A stretch of 64,000 bases of DNA from Ornithinimicrobium ciconiae (GCF_007197575.1 NZ_CP041616.1:2418001-2482000), one strand, 5' to 3'. Positions 7,349 through 19,734 are shown, counted from the first letter of the stretch. Made by a program: numbers and translations. Notes: generated by a model from the sequence alone, not told the origin.

Positions 7349-9550
7349 TCAGTGGTCCGTTGCCGCCCGGAGCTGATCCGCCATCGCGAGCACACTCTCG
7401 CGCTGGCCAGCGTCATCCGCTGCGGTGGCGTGCGTCATGAGGTACTCGATGAGGCGGGCAACACCGGCCTCGCCGCGTCCGGCGTCCACATCGAGCAGCG
7501 CCTGGAGCGCGACGACGGTGGCGCTGTCGGTGCGTTGCACCGCGACCGCGCTCAGCGCCTCCTCCGCCTCTGCGTGCCGGCCCAGCGCCCGCAGGTCCGC
7601 AGCCATCGCGACCAGGGCCCGGAAGCGGTGCGGCTCGCGCAGACGGCCAGCCAGGGCCTCGCGATAGCGGCTCACTGCCTGCGTCCCCTGGTCTGCTGCG
7701 TCCAGGGCCGCTGCCAGCTCGAAGATCAGACGCGGGTCCTCGGGCGACTGCTCCAACAGGGTGCGTGCCGCCTCGACCCGCTCGCGGGGCGGTCGGTCCT
7801 CGATCGCGGAGAGGACCGCCTCGAGCTCGTGCTCTCCCCGAGCCGCGACGACCTTGCGCCGGATCTGGCGGGGAGAGTCCTGCCGCGCGCCGTGCTCGGT
7901 CAGCCAGGCGACAACTCCCTCTCGGTCCCGGTGCACCATCAGCGCACCGACGTCTCCGTCTGCCATGTGCTCGACCAGGGCGGCCAGGCCCTCGACCTCA
8001 TCGGCGGAGGAGCCGCTGGAGACGGCCCCGACGTTGGCCAGACCCTGCACGAACTGGGACTCCAGTCCCTCGGTGGTCCGGCCACGCAGGTAGTGGCCCT
8101 TGTGCACGATCTGCACCCGGTCGGCCCGACGCCCCGCGATCTCACCGAGCCCGATCAGGATGTCGTCCGTGCGGTCGCCGACGCCACCAAGCCCCAGGTG
8201 CACCCGGTCCCCGGGCGGGCGCAGGCCCTCGGCCACGGTGAGCAGCGCCTCTAGGCCCGCCTCGTTGTGCGCCAGGTCGATGATCATCGTCGCGGTGCCG
8301 CCAGAGGCCACCGGCAGGGTCCAGACGTTCATCCGGCCCGGGTTGTGCTCCAGGTCCGGGGCAAAGGTGCGCAGCCCCTCGATCACCGCCTCGCGGGGCA
8401 GACCAAGGCCCAGGGCGCCGGCCGTCGCCGCGAGGGCGTTGGCGATGTTGTGCTCGGACAGCCCGGAGAGGGTCATCGGCACGTCCAGGACCCGGATCAG
8501 CCGGTCCGGGTCCGCGCCGCGCCGCAGGATGACGATGTCTCCCTCCAGGATCGTCATGCCACGTCCGCCCCGCTCCACGGTCTCGCGCAGCGCCGGGGAG
8601 TCCGGGTCGAGGCTGAACATCCAGATGCGACCACTGGCCTGGGCAGCCATCGCCCGCACCCGCGGGTCGTCGCCGTTGAGCACCACCCAGCCGTCCTTGC
8701 GGGTGACCCGGGTGATGATCGACTTGACCTCGGCGAGCTGGTCGACGGTGTCGATGCCCTGCATGCCGAGGTGGTCTGCGGTCACATTGGTGACGATGCT
8801 GACGTCATTGTGCGAGACGCCCATGCCCTTGAGCAGCAGTCCGCCGCGGGCGGTCTCCAGCAGCCCGAGCTCGACGGACCGGTCCTCCAGCACATTCCGA
8901 CCGCCAGAGGGCCCGGAGTAGTCCCCGGCGACCTTGATCTCGCCCTGGATGAAGACGCCCTCGGTGGAGCTCCATCCGCAGCGCAGACCGCCCGTCATGC
9001 CCATGTGTGCCAGGAGCCGCGTCGTGGAGGTCTTGCCGTTGGTGCCGGTGATCGAGGCGACAGGGATCCTGGGCCGGATCTGGATGGGACGAGAGGCGTC
9101 CTCGGCGGCACGCACCGCCACCGCGCCGCTGGTCAGCAGCTCGTCGGCGTCCTCCCCTGCCAGCAAACCTGCCAGGGTGGGGCCAAGGGACTCCCCCAGT
9201 GCCAGAGCACGCCCACGGTGGCGCCACGGGAAGGCAACGATCACCGAGTCCAGGTCCGTGCCGACTCGCACCCGGGCACCGACCCTGCTCGGCACCGCGT
9301 CGGCGATGCGTCGCAGGACGGTGCCGGCCAGGCGACTCAGGAAACGCTGCCGCTGCTCGGTGTGCGGCTTGCCCGGCACGGCACGGCGCAGCCCCACCGC
9401 CTCGGCGATGGCAGTCACGGCGGAGGCCTGGAGGCTCTGGTAGCCGGGCAGGGAGAGGCTCACCTTGACTGCAGGGCGCGCGAAGTAGAGGTTCGGGCCC
9501 TCGAGCAGGCGCACCTCGGTCACCTCGACCGTGGTCGCGTCGTCCGTCAT
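7349..9550 (-). CDS. Cyanophycin synthetase-like Mur ligase without ATP-grasp domain, fused to a TPR-like tail
   Basis: A 733-residue protein. Residues 15-35 (LEGPNLYFARPAVKVSLSL) match the opening of the CphA N domain. The ATP-grasp domain of CphA is absent, and a Mur-ligase-like module starts near 160 with P-loop GTNGKTS (169-175). That module runs parallel to the Mur domain of the neighbouring CphA (VTNVTADHLGMQGIDTVDQLAEV, NPGRMN, DLAHNEAG, RGRTTEGLESQFVQG). The last 130 or so residues are Ala/Leu-rich helical pairs resembling tetratricopeptide repeats. The ATG lies 5 nt after the fabI stop, which suggests translational coupling in a fabG-fabI-mur operon, while cphA/cphB face it. It is probably an amino-acid ligase paralogous to CphA; its substrate is unknown. 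It could also be a folylpolyglutamate/MurE-like enzyme, but the closest visible similarity is to CphA. Confidence 0.85.
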   Translation of the reverse strand: MTDDATTVEVTEVRLLEGPNLYFARPAVKVSLSLPGYQSLQASAVTAIAEAVGLRRAVPGKPHTEQRQRFLSRLAGTVLRRIADAVPSRVGARVRVGTDLDSVIVAFPWRHRGRALALGESLGPTLAGLLAGEDADELLTSGAVAVRAAEDASRPIQIRPRIPVASITGTNGKTSTTRLLAHMGMTGGLRCGWSSTEGVFIQGEIKVAGDYSGPSGGRNVLEDRSVELGLLETARGGLLLKGMGVSHNDVSIVTNVTADHLGMQGIDTVDQLAEVKSIITRVTRKDGWVVLNGDDPRVRAMAAQASGRIWMFSLDPDSPALRETVERGGRGMTILEGDIVILRRGADPDRLIRVLDVPMTLSGLSEHNIANALAATAGALGLGLPREAVIEGLRTFAPDLEHNPGRMNVWTLPVASGGTATMIIDLAHNEAGLEALLTVAEGLRPPGDRVHLGLGGVGDRTDDILIGLGEIAGRRADRVQIVHKGHYLRGRTTEGLESQFVQGLANVGAVSSGSSADEVEGLAALVEHMADGDVGALMVHRDREGVVAWLTEHGARQDSPRQIRRKVVAARGEHELEAVLSAIEDRPPRERVEAARTLLEQSPEDPRLIFELAAALDAADQGTQAVSRYREALAGRLREPHRFRALVAMAADLRALGRHAEAEEALSAVAVQRTDSATVVALQALLDVDAGRGEAGVARLIEYLMTHATAADDAGQRESVLAMADQLRAATDH

Positions 9551-9555
9551 CGTGG

Positions 9556-10311
9556 TCAGAAACCCATCGCGTGGAAGCCGCCGTCCACGTGGACGATCTC
9601 ACCGGTGGTCGCCGGGAACCAGTCGGACAGCAGGGCGACGCAGGCCTTGGCGGCAGGCTCGGCGTCCTTGAGGTCCCACCCCAGTGGGGCACGCTCGCCC
9701 CACTTCGCGAACTGCTCGAACATCGGGATGGAACGCGCTGCGGTGGTGGCGATCGGGCCGGCCGCCACGAGGTTGGACCGGATGCCCTGCGCGCCCAGGT
9801 CGCGGGCCAGATAGCGGTTGGTCGCCTCGAAGGCGGCCTTGGCCACCCCCATCCAGTCATAGACGGGCCAGGCGACTTGGGCATCCATGGTCAGGCCCAC
9901 GATGCTGCCACCCTCACTCATCAGCGGCAGGGCGGCCACGGCCAGGGACTTCAGGGAGTATGCCGAGACCTGGAGCGCCGTAGCAACGTCCTCCCACGGC
10001 GCGTTCATGAAGTCGAACGCGCCCCTGGGTGCGAACCCGATCGAGTGCAGGACCCCGTCCAGGTGGTCGGTGTGCTCGCGCAACCGCTCGGCCAGGGTGT
10101 CCAGGTGCTCCTGGTTGGACACGTCCAGCTCGACCACCTCAGGGGTGACCGGCAGACGCTTGGCGATGGACTGGGTGATCCGGAAGGTCCGACCGAAGGA
10201 GGTCAGGACCACCTCGGCACCCTGCTCCTGGGCCAGGCGAGCAACATGGAACGCGATGGAGGAGTCCATCAGGACCCCGGTGACAAGGAGCTTCTTTCCG
10301 TCGAGCAGCAT
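9556..10311 (-). CDS. fabI: Enoyl-[acyl-carrier-protein] reductase (NADH)
   Basis: Last reductive step of the type II fatty acid elongation cycle. The 251 residues begin with the FabI/InhA-type nucleotide fold (LLVTGVLMDSSIAFHVARLAQEQGA, an SDR variant without the classical TGxxxGxG). They contain the catalytic Y-x6-K arrangement in YDWMGVAKAA and end in the substrate-loop region DGGFHAMGF. The fabG gene is 41 bp upstream on the same strand, the mabA-inhA order known from mycobacteria. The Mur-like gene starts 5 nt downstream. The FabI family is the target of triclosan and, for InhA, isoniazid. Confidence 0.95.
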   Translation of the reverse strand: MLLDGKKLLVTGVLMDSSIAFHVARLAQEQGAEVVLTSFGRTFRITQSIAKRLPVTPEVVELDVSNQEHLDTLAERLREHTDHLDGVLHSIGFAPRGAFDFMNAPWEDVATALQVSAYSLKSLAVAALPLMSEGGSIVGLTMDAQVAWPVYDWMGVAKAAFEATNRYLARDLGAQGIRSNLVAAGPIATTAARSIPMFEQFAKWGERAPLGWDLKDAEPAAKACVALLSDWFPATTGEIVHVDGGFHAMGF

Positions 10312-10352
10312 GGGCAGCAGACTAGCGTCCCGCGAGACCGACTGTGACCACC

Positions 10353-12738
<2,386 letters not shown>

Positions 12739-12739
12739 G

Positions 12740-13291
12740 TCAGCCGCCCATCACGCCGGAGGGCAGGTTGAGCCCGAGCAGGCCGGAGAAGACCAGCTGC
12801 ATGATGGAGGACATCGCTAGCCCGATGAGCAGGTTCAACGCATAGCGCCGGTTGCCGAGAGAGACGGTCAGGCCCCAGAACACCAGCGCCGCGGCGATGA
12901 TCCAGCCGACCGTCTCGAGGATGAGGGCGAAGCCCACGAAGGAGCCGAGGGCGCCCAGTGCTGCTGGCCAGTTGCTGTGGCTGCCCGCCCGGATGGACCC
13001 GTCCTCCTGGAGCATGGCCTCCGGCACCTCGGGTGAGCGGATGACCTGGACCGCCAGGAGAGCACCGACCACGAAGCAGGCCACCGCAGCGATCCACGGG
13101 AAGGCCTTGGGGCCGAAGAGCGTGTCCTCGTCCCCCACCTCCATCTGGTTGATGCCATAGATGAGGAAGAAGCCGAGTGCGATGATGATCGCCGGCACGA
13201 CGAGGCCGCTGCGCCCGGTCCAGAAGCCGTGCTGCACGCCATCTCGCCCCGAGGGAACCTCGGCCGTGTGGTCTGCCGCCGGGCCGGTCAC
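12740..13291 (-). CDS. tctB: Tripartite tricarboxylate transporter, small membrane subunit
   Basis: The 183 residues have four hydrophobic segments (about 30-50, 65-85, 110-135 and 150-170), as expected for TctB, the small integral subunit. The GTG start overlaps the tctC stop by 4 nt (GTGA). TctB proteins diverge strongly in sequence, so the call rests on topology, length and position between tctC and tctA. Confidence 0.85.
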   Translation of the reverse strand: MTGPAADHTAEVPSGRDGVQHGFWTGRSGLVVPAIIIALGFFLIYGINQMEVGDEDTLFGPKAFPWIAAVACFVVGALLAVQVIRSPEVPEAMLQEDGSIRAGSHSNWPAALGALGSFVGFALILETVGWIIAAALVFWGLTVSLGNRRYALNLLIGLAMSSIMQLVFSGLLGLNLPSGVMGG

Positions 13292-14289
13292 TGGGTCAGC
13301 CCCAGGTCGTCGAGGATCTGGCTGATCCGCACCTGCTCCGTCTCGAGGAACTCGCCGAACTCGTCACCGGTCAGCAGCGACTCCTCCCACCGGTTGCGCT
13401 CGACGGCAGCCTGCCACTGAGGGGTCTGCACCATCTCCTCGGTGATCTCGATGAGCACCTGCTGCTCCTCCTGCGTCAGCCCGGCGGGCGCGATGAGCCC
13501 GCGCCAGTTGACCAGGTCGACCGCGGGATAACCCGCCTCCTCCATCGTGGGGGCGTCCAGGCCCTCCAGCCGGGCGGGGGCGATCACCGCGAGCGCCCGG
13601 AACCGGCCGTCCTCGATCAGGTCGCGGAAGTCGTTGAACCCGCTGATCCCGACGTTGGGGGTGCCGGGCGCGGTGGACAGCAGGTTGATCGTCAGGTCGC
13701 CACCACCGGCGAAGGCGGCGTACTGGATCTGCCCCGGGTCGATGCCGGCCTCGCGGGCCAGCATGGCCGCGACCATGTGGTCGATGCCGCCGGCCGACCC
13801 GCCCCCGATCGGCAGCGCGGCCGGATCTGCGGCCCAGTCGTTGATGAAGTCGTCCAGGGTCGCGTAGTCACTGTCCGCGGGCACGGCGATGACCTCAAAG
13901 TCCTCGGCGAGCCGGGCCACCGGTGTCATCTCCGACAGGTCGATCCCGTCGTTGAGCGCGATCCCACCGAGCATCACCGTGCCGGTGACCATCACCGTGG
14001 ACGAGTCACCATCCATCCGGGAGAGCTGGCTGAGCCCGATGGTGCCGGCGGCGCCCGGGACGTTGATGACCTGGACGTTGCCCACGATGCCATTGGTGCG
14101 CAGCGCCTGCTGGCTCTCCCGCGCGACCAGATCCCATCCGCCACCGGCAGCAGCAGGGGCGATGACGATCAGCTTGGTGCGCGCGTCGGCTCGGGAGCTC
14201 GCGTTGTGCGCATCGACACCGGCGGCCACGACCAGGGCCGCCACGGCGAGGACACCTAGGACCCACTGCAGCGGGGTCGGGATCCGCAT
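13288..14289 (-). CDS. tctC: Tripartite tricarboxylate transporter, extracytoplasmic substrate-binding protein
   Basis: The 333-residue TctC-family receptor binds a carboxylate outside the membrane and delivers it to TctAB. An N-terminal hydrophobic stretch (about residues 9-24) acts as signal or anchor; no clear lipobox Cys is seen. Family blocks include VIAPAAAGGGWDLVAR, INVPGAAGTIGLSQL and GFNDFRDLIEDGRFRALAV. GGGAGG lies 5 nt before the ATG. It is first of the tctCBA operon and diverges from a universal stress protein gene. No two-component regulator (TctDE) is adjacent. Confidence 0.92.
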   Translation of the reverse strand: MRIPTPLQWVLGVLAVAALVVAAGVDAHNASSRADARTKLIVIAPAAAGGGWDLVARESQQALRTNGIVGNVQVINVPGAAGTIGLSQLSRMDGDSSTVMVTGTVMLGGIALNDGIDLSEMTPVARLAEDFEVIAVPADSDYATLDDFINDWAADPAALPIGGGSAGGIDHMVAAMLAREAGIDPGQIQYAAFAGGGDLTINLLSTAPGTPNVGISGFNDFRDLIEDGRFRALAVIAPARLEGLDAPTMEEAGYPAVDLVNWRGLIAPAGLTQEEQQVLIEITEEMVQTPQWQAAVERNRWEESLLTGDEFGEFLETEQVRISQILDDLGLTQ

Positions 14290-14356
14290 CGTGCCTCCCG
14301 GGCCGATCGAAGGGCGTCCACGTCACGAACCACGCCCGTGCGGTCCGTTGACTGCG

Positions 14357-14441
14357 AGTCTGCCACGCAACCTGCAGAAAGTCTCCTGCCACGCGCCGCC
14401 CGCAGTGTCCTGCCACGGACCGCAGGAAGTCTCCCGTCGCG
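14357..14441. repeat. Cluster of short related motifs upstream of tctC and usp
   Basis: The 216-bp divergent spacer (14290-14505) holds several variants of AGTCTCCTGCCACG: AGTCTGCCACG from 14357, AGTCTCCTGCCACG ending at 14393, AGTGTCCTGCCACG ending at 14417, and AAGTCTCCCGTCGCG ending at 14441. Their spacing is uneven (about 24-28 bp), so they could be binding sites or decayed tandem repeats. No promoter box is convincing. Confidence 0.45.
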
Positions 14442-14505
14442 GCGGTGCGAGCGGTAGCCTCGAGCCCACCGGCATCCGCAGGCCGTCGTTCCCGAGGAGC
14501 TCTCC

Positions 14506-14922
14506 ATGCCCGTCGCCGTCGCCCACCACTCGACCCCCGCCGGGCAGGCGGCCGTGCGAGCCGCCCTGGACTGGGCGGCCGTCCATCAGACCTCGGTGCT
14601 CGTCCTGCACGTGGAGGGCACGGGAAGCGGTGACACGCGCGACACCCAGGCCAACCCGGCCGGAGTGCGCGAGGCTGAGCAGGACCTCACCGAGATCACG
14701 CAGCAGCTCACCGGCACGGTCCCCGACTGGACTGTGGTGTCCACGGCCTCCGGGGGCGACATCGCCTCCGCCCTGCTCGACCTGGTCGTCGAGCACGGCG
14801 CAGACGTGCTCGTCATCGGCTCGCGCCGGCGCAGTGCGGTGGGCAAGCTGATGATGGGCAGCACGGTGCAGCGCGTCCTGCTGGACAGCCCGGTGCCGGT
14901 GCTGGTGATCAAGGACAGCTGA
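14506..14922 (+). CDS. Universal stress protein (UspA family)
   Basis: A single-domain 138-residue Usp fold. It opens MPVAVAHHSTPAGQAAVRAALDWA and ends with the nucleotide-binding pattern GSRRRSAVGKLMMGSTVQRVLL, then SPVPVLVIK, so ATP binding is likely. GAGGAG precedes the ATG. It resembles the second Usp at 17336-17755 closely enough to be a paralogue of it. The target stress is unknown. Confidence 0.9.
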   Translation: MPVAVAHHSTPAGQAAVRAALDWAAVHQTSVLVLHVEGTGSGDTRDTQANPAGVREAEQDLTEITQQLTGTVPDWTVVSTASGGDIASALLDLVVEHGADVLVIGSRRRSAVGKLMMGSTVQRVLLDSPVPVLVIKDS

Positions 14923-14971
14923 CGTCACTGCCACCGGTGCTGTCCTCAGGTGGGAGACGTATCGTGGACAG

Positions 14972-15427
14972 GTGCGCAGCAAACGGGTCGCCCAAGGGGT
15001 GACGACGCTCCGACGGTCTCCTAAGGAGGACCGTGAGGCCAGGTTGCGTACCTACCTCATCGCGATGGCGGTCCGCACGGTGTCCTTCCCGCTGGCCGTC
15101 TGGGCGCTGCTGAGCGGCTGGGTCGTCCCGGGCCTGATCCTGGCCGCCGCCGCCACCTTCCTGCCGCAGATCGCGGTGACCATCGCCAATGTCGCCGACA
15201 ACCGGACCACCGGGACAGGCACGGTGACCTCACCCACGCAGGCACTGCCACCTGGACCCGGTGTGCAGCACCCGCCGGGAGAGACGCCGCACGGGCCATC
15301 CCAGGGGCAGGCTCAGCAGTCCGACGAGCGGCCTGAGCACGGTCAGGACACGCAGGACACGCAGGGCCAGCAGGACGGTCAGGACACGCAGGACGAGCAG
15401 GGTCAGGGGCACGATGCTGGTCTGTAG
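14972..15427 (+). CDS. DUF3099 domain membrane protein with Gln/Asp-rich repeat tail
   Basis: Residues about 25-75 carry the DUF3099 pattern: a basic start, then two hydrophobic segments (YLIAMAVRTVSFPLAVWALL and VPGLILAAAATFLPQIAVTIAN). This is an actinobacterial small inner-membrane protein of unknown function. The second half is hydrophilic and low complexity, rich in Gln, Asp and Gly (repeated GQDTQD). The GTG start has no convincing ribosome site, so the N-terminus is uncertain. Its 3' end overlaps the start of the next gene by 14 nt in another frame, and SURF1 follows, which suggests a role near the cytochrome oxidase assembly factor. Confidence 0.75.
   Translation: MRSKRVAQGVTTLRRSPKEDREARLRTYLIAMAVRTVSFPLAVWALLSGWVVPGLILAAAATFLPQIAVTIANVADNRTTGTGTVTSPTQALPPGPGVQHPPGETPHGPSQGQAQQSDERPEHGQDTQDTQGQQDGQDTQDEQGQGHDAGL
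15344..15407. repeat. Degenerate CAGGACACG repeats inside the DUF3099 tail
   Basis: The element CAGGACACG occurs three times between 15344 and 15397, mixed with near copies such as CAGGACGGT and CAGGACGAG. It encodes the GQDTQD-type peptide repeats. The array lies just before the ATG (15414) of the overlapping small gene. Confidence 0.6.
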
Positions 15428-15617
15428 TTCGAAGGGCTGTCGCGAGCGCGCGGCATACGGGGTGGTGTGGAACAACCCCAAGGTGCACACTCCTGAGCGA
15501 CGCAAGGTCTGGCTGGCCTGCCCCGACCACCGGGGCAGCCTCAGTGACTTCCTGAGCCTGCGCGGCTTCCTCATTGAGGTCCTGCCGGTCGAGTCTCTCG
15601 GCGAGCGGGACGGCTGA
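15414..15617 (+). CDS. Small conserved Cys-containing protein (actinobacterial, unknown function)
   Basis: A 67-residue product beginning MLVCSSKGCRERAAYGV, with a WNNPKVHTPERRKVWLACPDH block. The C-x4-C pair, a later Cys and a His suggest a zinc-ribbon-like site; this is inference. I recognise the WNNPK-H-RRK-WLAC pattern from actinobacterial proteins sometimes mislabelled acetone carboxylase. The frame extends upstream to 15261 but only as a shadow of the DUF3099 tail. The gene overlaps DUF3099 by 14 nt, and its TGA is one base before the SURF1 GTG, so all three are probably co-translated. Confidence 0.8.
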   Translation: MLVCSSKGCRERAAYGVVWNNPKVHTPERRKVWLACPDHRGSLSDFLSLRGFLIEVLPVESLGERDG

Positions 15618-15618
15618 G

Positions 15619-16431
15619 GTGCTGCGGACCCTGCTGACCCGCCGCTGGCTCGTCGCGCTGGCCCTGGCTGTCCTCTTCGCGGTCGTCGCCGTGCTGCTCG
15701 GCAACTGGCAGCACTCCCGGCACGAGGAGAAGGTCGCGGCGCGGGACCGGGTCGAGGCGCACTACGACGCCACGCCGGTGCCCCTGGAGACGGTGCTGCA
15801 GGACGGTCCACTCGACCCCGACCAGGAGTGGACCCGGGTGTCGGCGCGTGGCAGTTATGTGCCCGCCGAGCAGCTCTTCGTCCGCAACCGCCCGCTCAAC
15901 AAGACCTACGGTTACGAGATCGTGGTCCCGCTCGAGACAGCCTCAGGCACGCTCGTGGTCAATCGGGGCTGGGCCCCCAACGCGGAGAACGCCGCCACGC
16001 TGCCGCAGGTGCCACCGGCCCCGGAGGGACCGGTGGAGGTGACCGGGTGGCTGCGCCCCGGCGAGGCCGACCTGGGCCGGGACCTGCCCGAGGGCCAACT
16101 GGCGTCGATCAACCTCGGGGACGCGGCCGCTCAGTGGCAGCGTCCGGTGCTCGGGGCCTACCTCATCCTCGAGACGGAGCAGTATGCCGACCGGCCCGGT
16201 GTGACGATCGAGCGTCCCGTCCCGCTGGAAGCGCCACGCACCGAACTGGGCTCTCACTTCGCCTACACCCTCCAGTGGTGGCTCACCGCCCCGGTCGGGC
16301 TGATCCTGGTGCTGGTGATGGCCCGGCGGGAGTGGCACGACTCACTCGCGGAAGGGGCCACGGTTGGCGAGCGCACCGCCCGACCGCCCAAACCCAAGAA
16401 GGTGCGCATCTGGGACGAGGAGGACGAGTAG
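15619..16431 (+). CDS. SURF1 family protein
   Basis: Membrane protein of about 270 residues linked to assembly of the heme a3 centre of cytochrome c oxidase. It shows the classic arrangement: one N-terminal transmembrane helix (RWLVALALAVLFAVVAVLLG), then GNWQHSR, a large outside domain containing QLFVRNRPLNKTYGYEIVVPL and LVVNRGW, and a second helix near residue 220 after HFAYTLQWW. The start is the GTG one base after the preceding stop. The C-terminus is basic then acidic. CtaA and CtaB for heme A are encoded about 15 kb away. Confidence 0.92.
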   Translation: MLRTLLTRRWLVALALAVLFAVVAVLLGNWQHSRHEEKVAARDRVEAHYDATPVPLETVLQDGPLDPDQEWTRVSARGSYVPAEQLFVRNRPLNKTYGYEIVVPLETASGTLVVNRGWAPNAENAATLPQVPPAPEGPVEVTGWLRPGEADLGRDLPEGQLASINLGDAAAQWQRPVLGAYLILETEQYADRPGVTIERPVPLEAPRTELGSHFAYTLQWWLTAPVGLILVLVMARREWHDSLAEGATVGERTARPPKPKKVRIWDEEDE

Positions 16432-16439
16432 TCCCCCAG

Positions 16440-16471
16440 CCGTTCGTCCGGCGGGCCGTTCGTATGGCGGG
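16440..16471. repeat. 16-bp tandem duplication upstream of the SDR gene
   Basis: CCGTTCGTCCGGCGGG (16440-16455) and CCGTTCGTATGGCGGG (16456-16471), two mismatches, sit within the 60-bp gap between the SURF1 gene and the SDR gene. Confidence 0.7.
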
Positions 16472-16491
16472 CCGGGTGTCAGGATGGCCCC

Positions 16492-17259
16492 ATGGATCTA
16501 GGACTGGCCGGCCGCGGATATGTCGTCACCGGAGGCTCGAGGGGGCTGGGCCGCGCCAGCGCCGAGCACCTGGTGGCCGACGGAGCCCAGGTGCTCCTCG
16601 TGGGTCGCGACGCCGACCAGGCCGAGCGGACCGCCCGTGAGCTGACCGCAGAAGGTGAGGGCGCGGCATACGCGCTGGCAGCGGACCTGGCCGACCCGGA
16701 CGCGGCAGAGCGGGTGCTCGAGGCGGCCGAGGAGCACCTGGACCGCCTCGATGGGGCTGTGCTCAGTGTGGGTGGTCCCCCGACCGGGCGTTTCCGGGAG
16801 CGCACGGACGAGCAGTGGCGCGCCGCCTTCGAGCAGGTGCACCTCGGCCCGCTGCGGATGGCGCGCACGCTGCTCGAGGCGGCTGACAATCCGCTGGCCA
16901 TCACCTTCGTGCTGTCCACCTCGGTGCGCGCGCCGCTGGCTGACTTCGCGATCTCCAACGGGCTGCGGCCGGGCGTGGCCATGGCGGTGAAGACGATGGC
17001 GGACGAGTACGGCCCCGAGGGGCACCGCCTCAACTGCCTGCTTCCCGGCCGCTTCGACACCGACCGGGTCAGGGCCCACGACGAGGCTAGCGGTGACCCA
17101 GCGGCACGCCGTGCGCGACACGTCGCCGCGGTGCCGCTGGGTCGATATGGGCAGCCCGAGGAGTTCGGTGCCGTCGCCGCGTTCGTCACCTCACCGATGG
17201 CCTCGTTCATGACCGGCTCCGTCGTCACCGTCGACGGCGGCGCGACGCGGGCTCTCTGA
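16492..17259 (+). CDS. SDR family oxidoreductase, atypical (no YxxxK tyrosine)
   Basis: A 255-residue Rossmann-fold protein with the nucleotide motif TGGSRGLG near residue 15 and a C-terminus DGGATRAL like FabG. At the place of the usual catalytic Tyr it reads ISNGLRPGVAMAVK: the Lys is present but the Tyr position holds Asn. I know this from an SDR-like subgroup resembling beta-ketoacyl-ACP reductases but without a full catalytic tetrad. Activity and substrate are therefore unknown. It stands between SURF1 and a Usp gene, in its own transcriptional context. Confidence 0.85.
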   Translation: MDLGLAGRGYVVTGGSRGLGRASAEHLVADGAQVLLVGRDADQAERTARELTAEGEGAAYALAADLADPDAAERVLEAAEEHLDRLDGAVLSVGGPPTGRFRERTDEQWRAAFEQVHLGPLRMARTLLEAADNPLAITFVLSTSVRAPLADFAISNGLRPGVAMAVKTMADEYGPEGHRLNCLLPGRFDTDRVRAHDEASGDPAARRARHVAAVPLGRYGQPEEFGAVAAFVTSPMASFMTGSVVTVDGGATRAL

Positions 17260-17335
17260 GACGGCACCGGCGAGGGACTACGCTGTCCGGCACGCGCCTG
17301 GCACCTCGCGCCACCACCGACCCTGGGAGTCGAAC

Positions 17336-17755
17336 ATGACCGTCGCCGTCGCCTACGACGCCAAGCCTGAAGGCCGCGCCGCCGTGGAGGCCGCCCTGGA
17401 GTGGGCCGGTCTACATGAGACGTCCGTCGTGGTGTTGCACGTGGAAGAGACCGGACGAGCGGGCACGGCCGGTGTCGCTGCCACGCCTGCTGCGGTGCGG
17501 GCGGTGGAGACGCAGATCGAGACCATCGCGGCGAGTCGCCTGGGCCAGCCCGCTCCGACGTGGTCCGTGGTCTCCAGCACCGCCGCCGGTGATGTTGCCT
17601 CGATCCTGCTGCAACTCGCCGCCAAGAGTGGGGCCGAGTTGCTGGTGGTCGGGTCCCGCCGGCGCAGCGAGATCGGCAAGTTCTTCCTCGGCAGGGTGGC
17701 CCAGCGGGTCCTGCTGGACTCTCCCGTGCCGGTGCTGGTCGTCAAGACCGAGTGA
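17336..17755 (+). CDS. Universal stress protein (UspA family)
   Basis: A 139-residue Usp domain, similar in order and wording to the one at 14506-14922 (opening MTVAVAYDAKPEGRAAVEAALEWA, ending GSRRRSEIGKFFLGRVAQRVLL then SPVPVLVVK). GGGAG lies 7 nt before the ATG. The pair probably arose by duplication, with the DUF3099-SURF1-SDR group now between them. It converges on the ABC exporter gene across the 32-bp repeat array. Confidence 0.9.
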   Translation: MTVAVAYDAKPEGRAAVEAALEWAGLHETSVVVLHVEETGRAGTAGVAATPAAVRAVETQIETIAASRLGQPAPTWSVVSSTAAGDVASILLQLAAKSGAELLVVGSRRRSEIGKFFLGRVAQRVLLDSPVPVLVVKTE

Positions 17756-17780
17756 GGCCGTCGCGGGCGTGCGGGTCGCC

Positions 17781-17862
17781 TGCGAAACCTCTCGGAAAAT
17801 AGGTGAGGGGTGCGCAAAACCTCTCGGAAAATAGGTGAGGGGTGCGCAAAACCCCTCTAACA

Positions 17863-17872
<10 letters not shown>
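17781..17872. repeat. 32-bp tandem repeat array, locus A
   Basis: Three units: 17781-17810, 17811-17842 and 17843-17872. The first two share CCTCTCGGAAAATAGGTGAG; the third is degenerate (CCCCTCTAACATTAGGTG). The third unit overlaps the last codon and stop of the minus-strand ABC exporter (TAA complement at 17863-17865). The same unit family recurs at 29771-29895 and 32532-32624. Confidence 0.9.
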
Positions 17873-19734
<1,862 letters not shown>

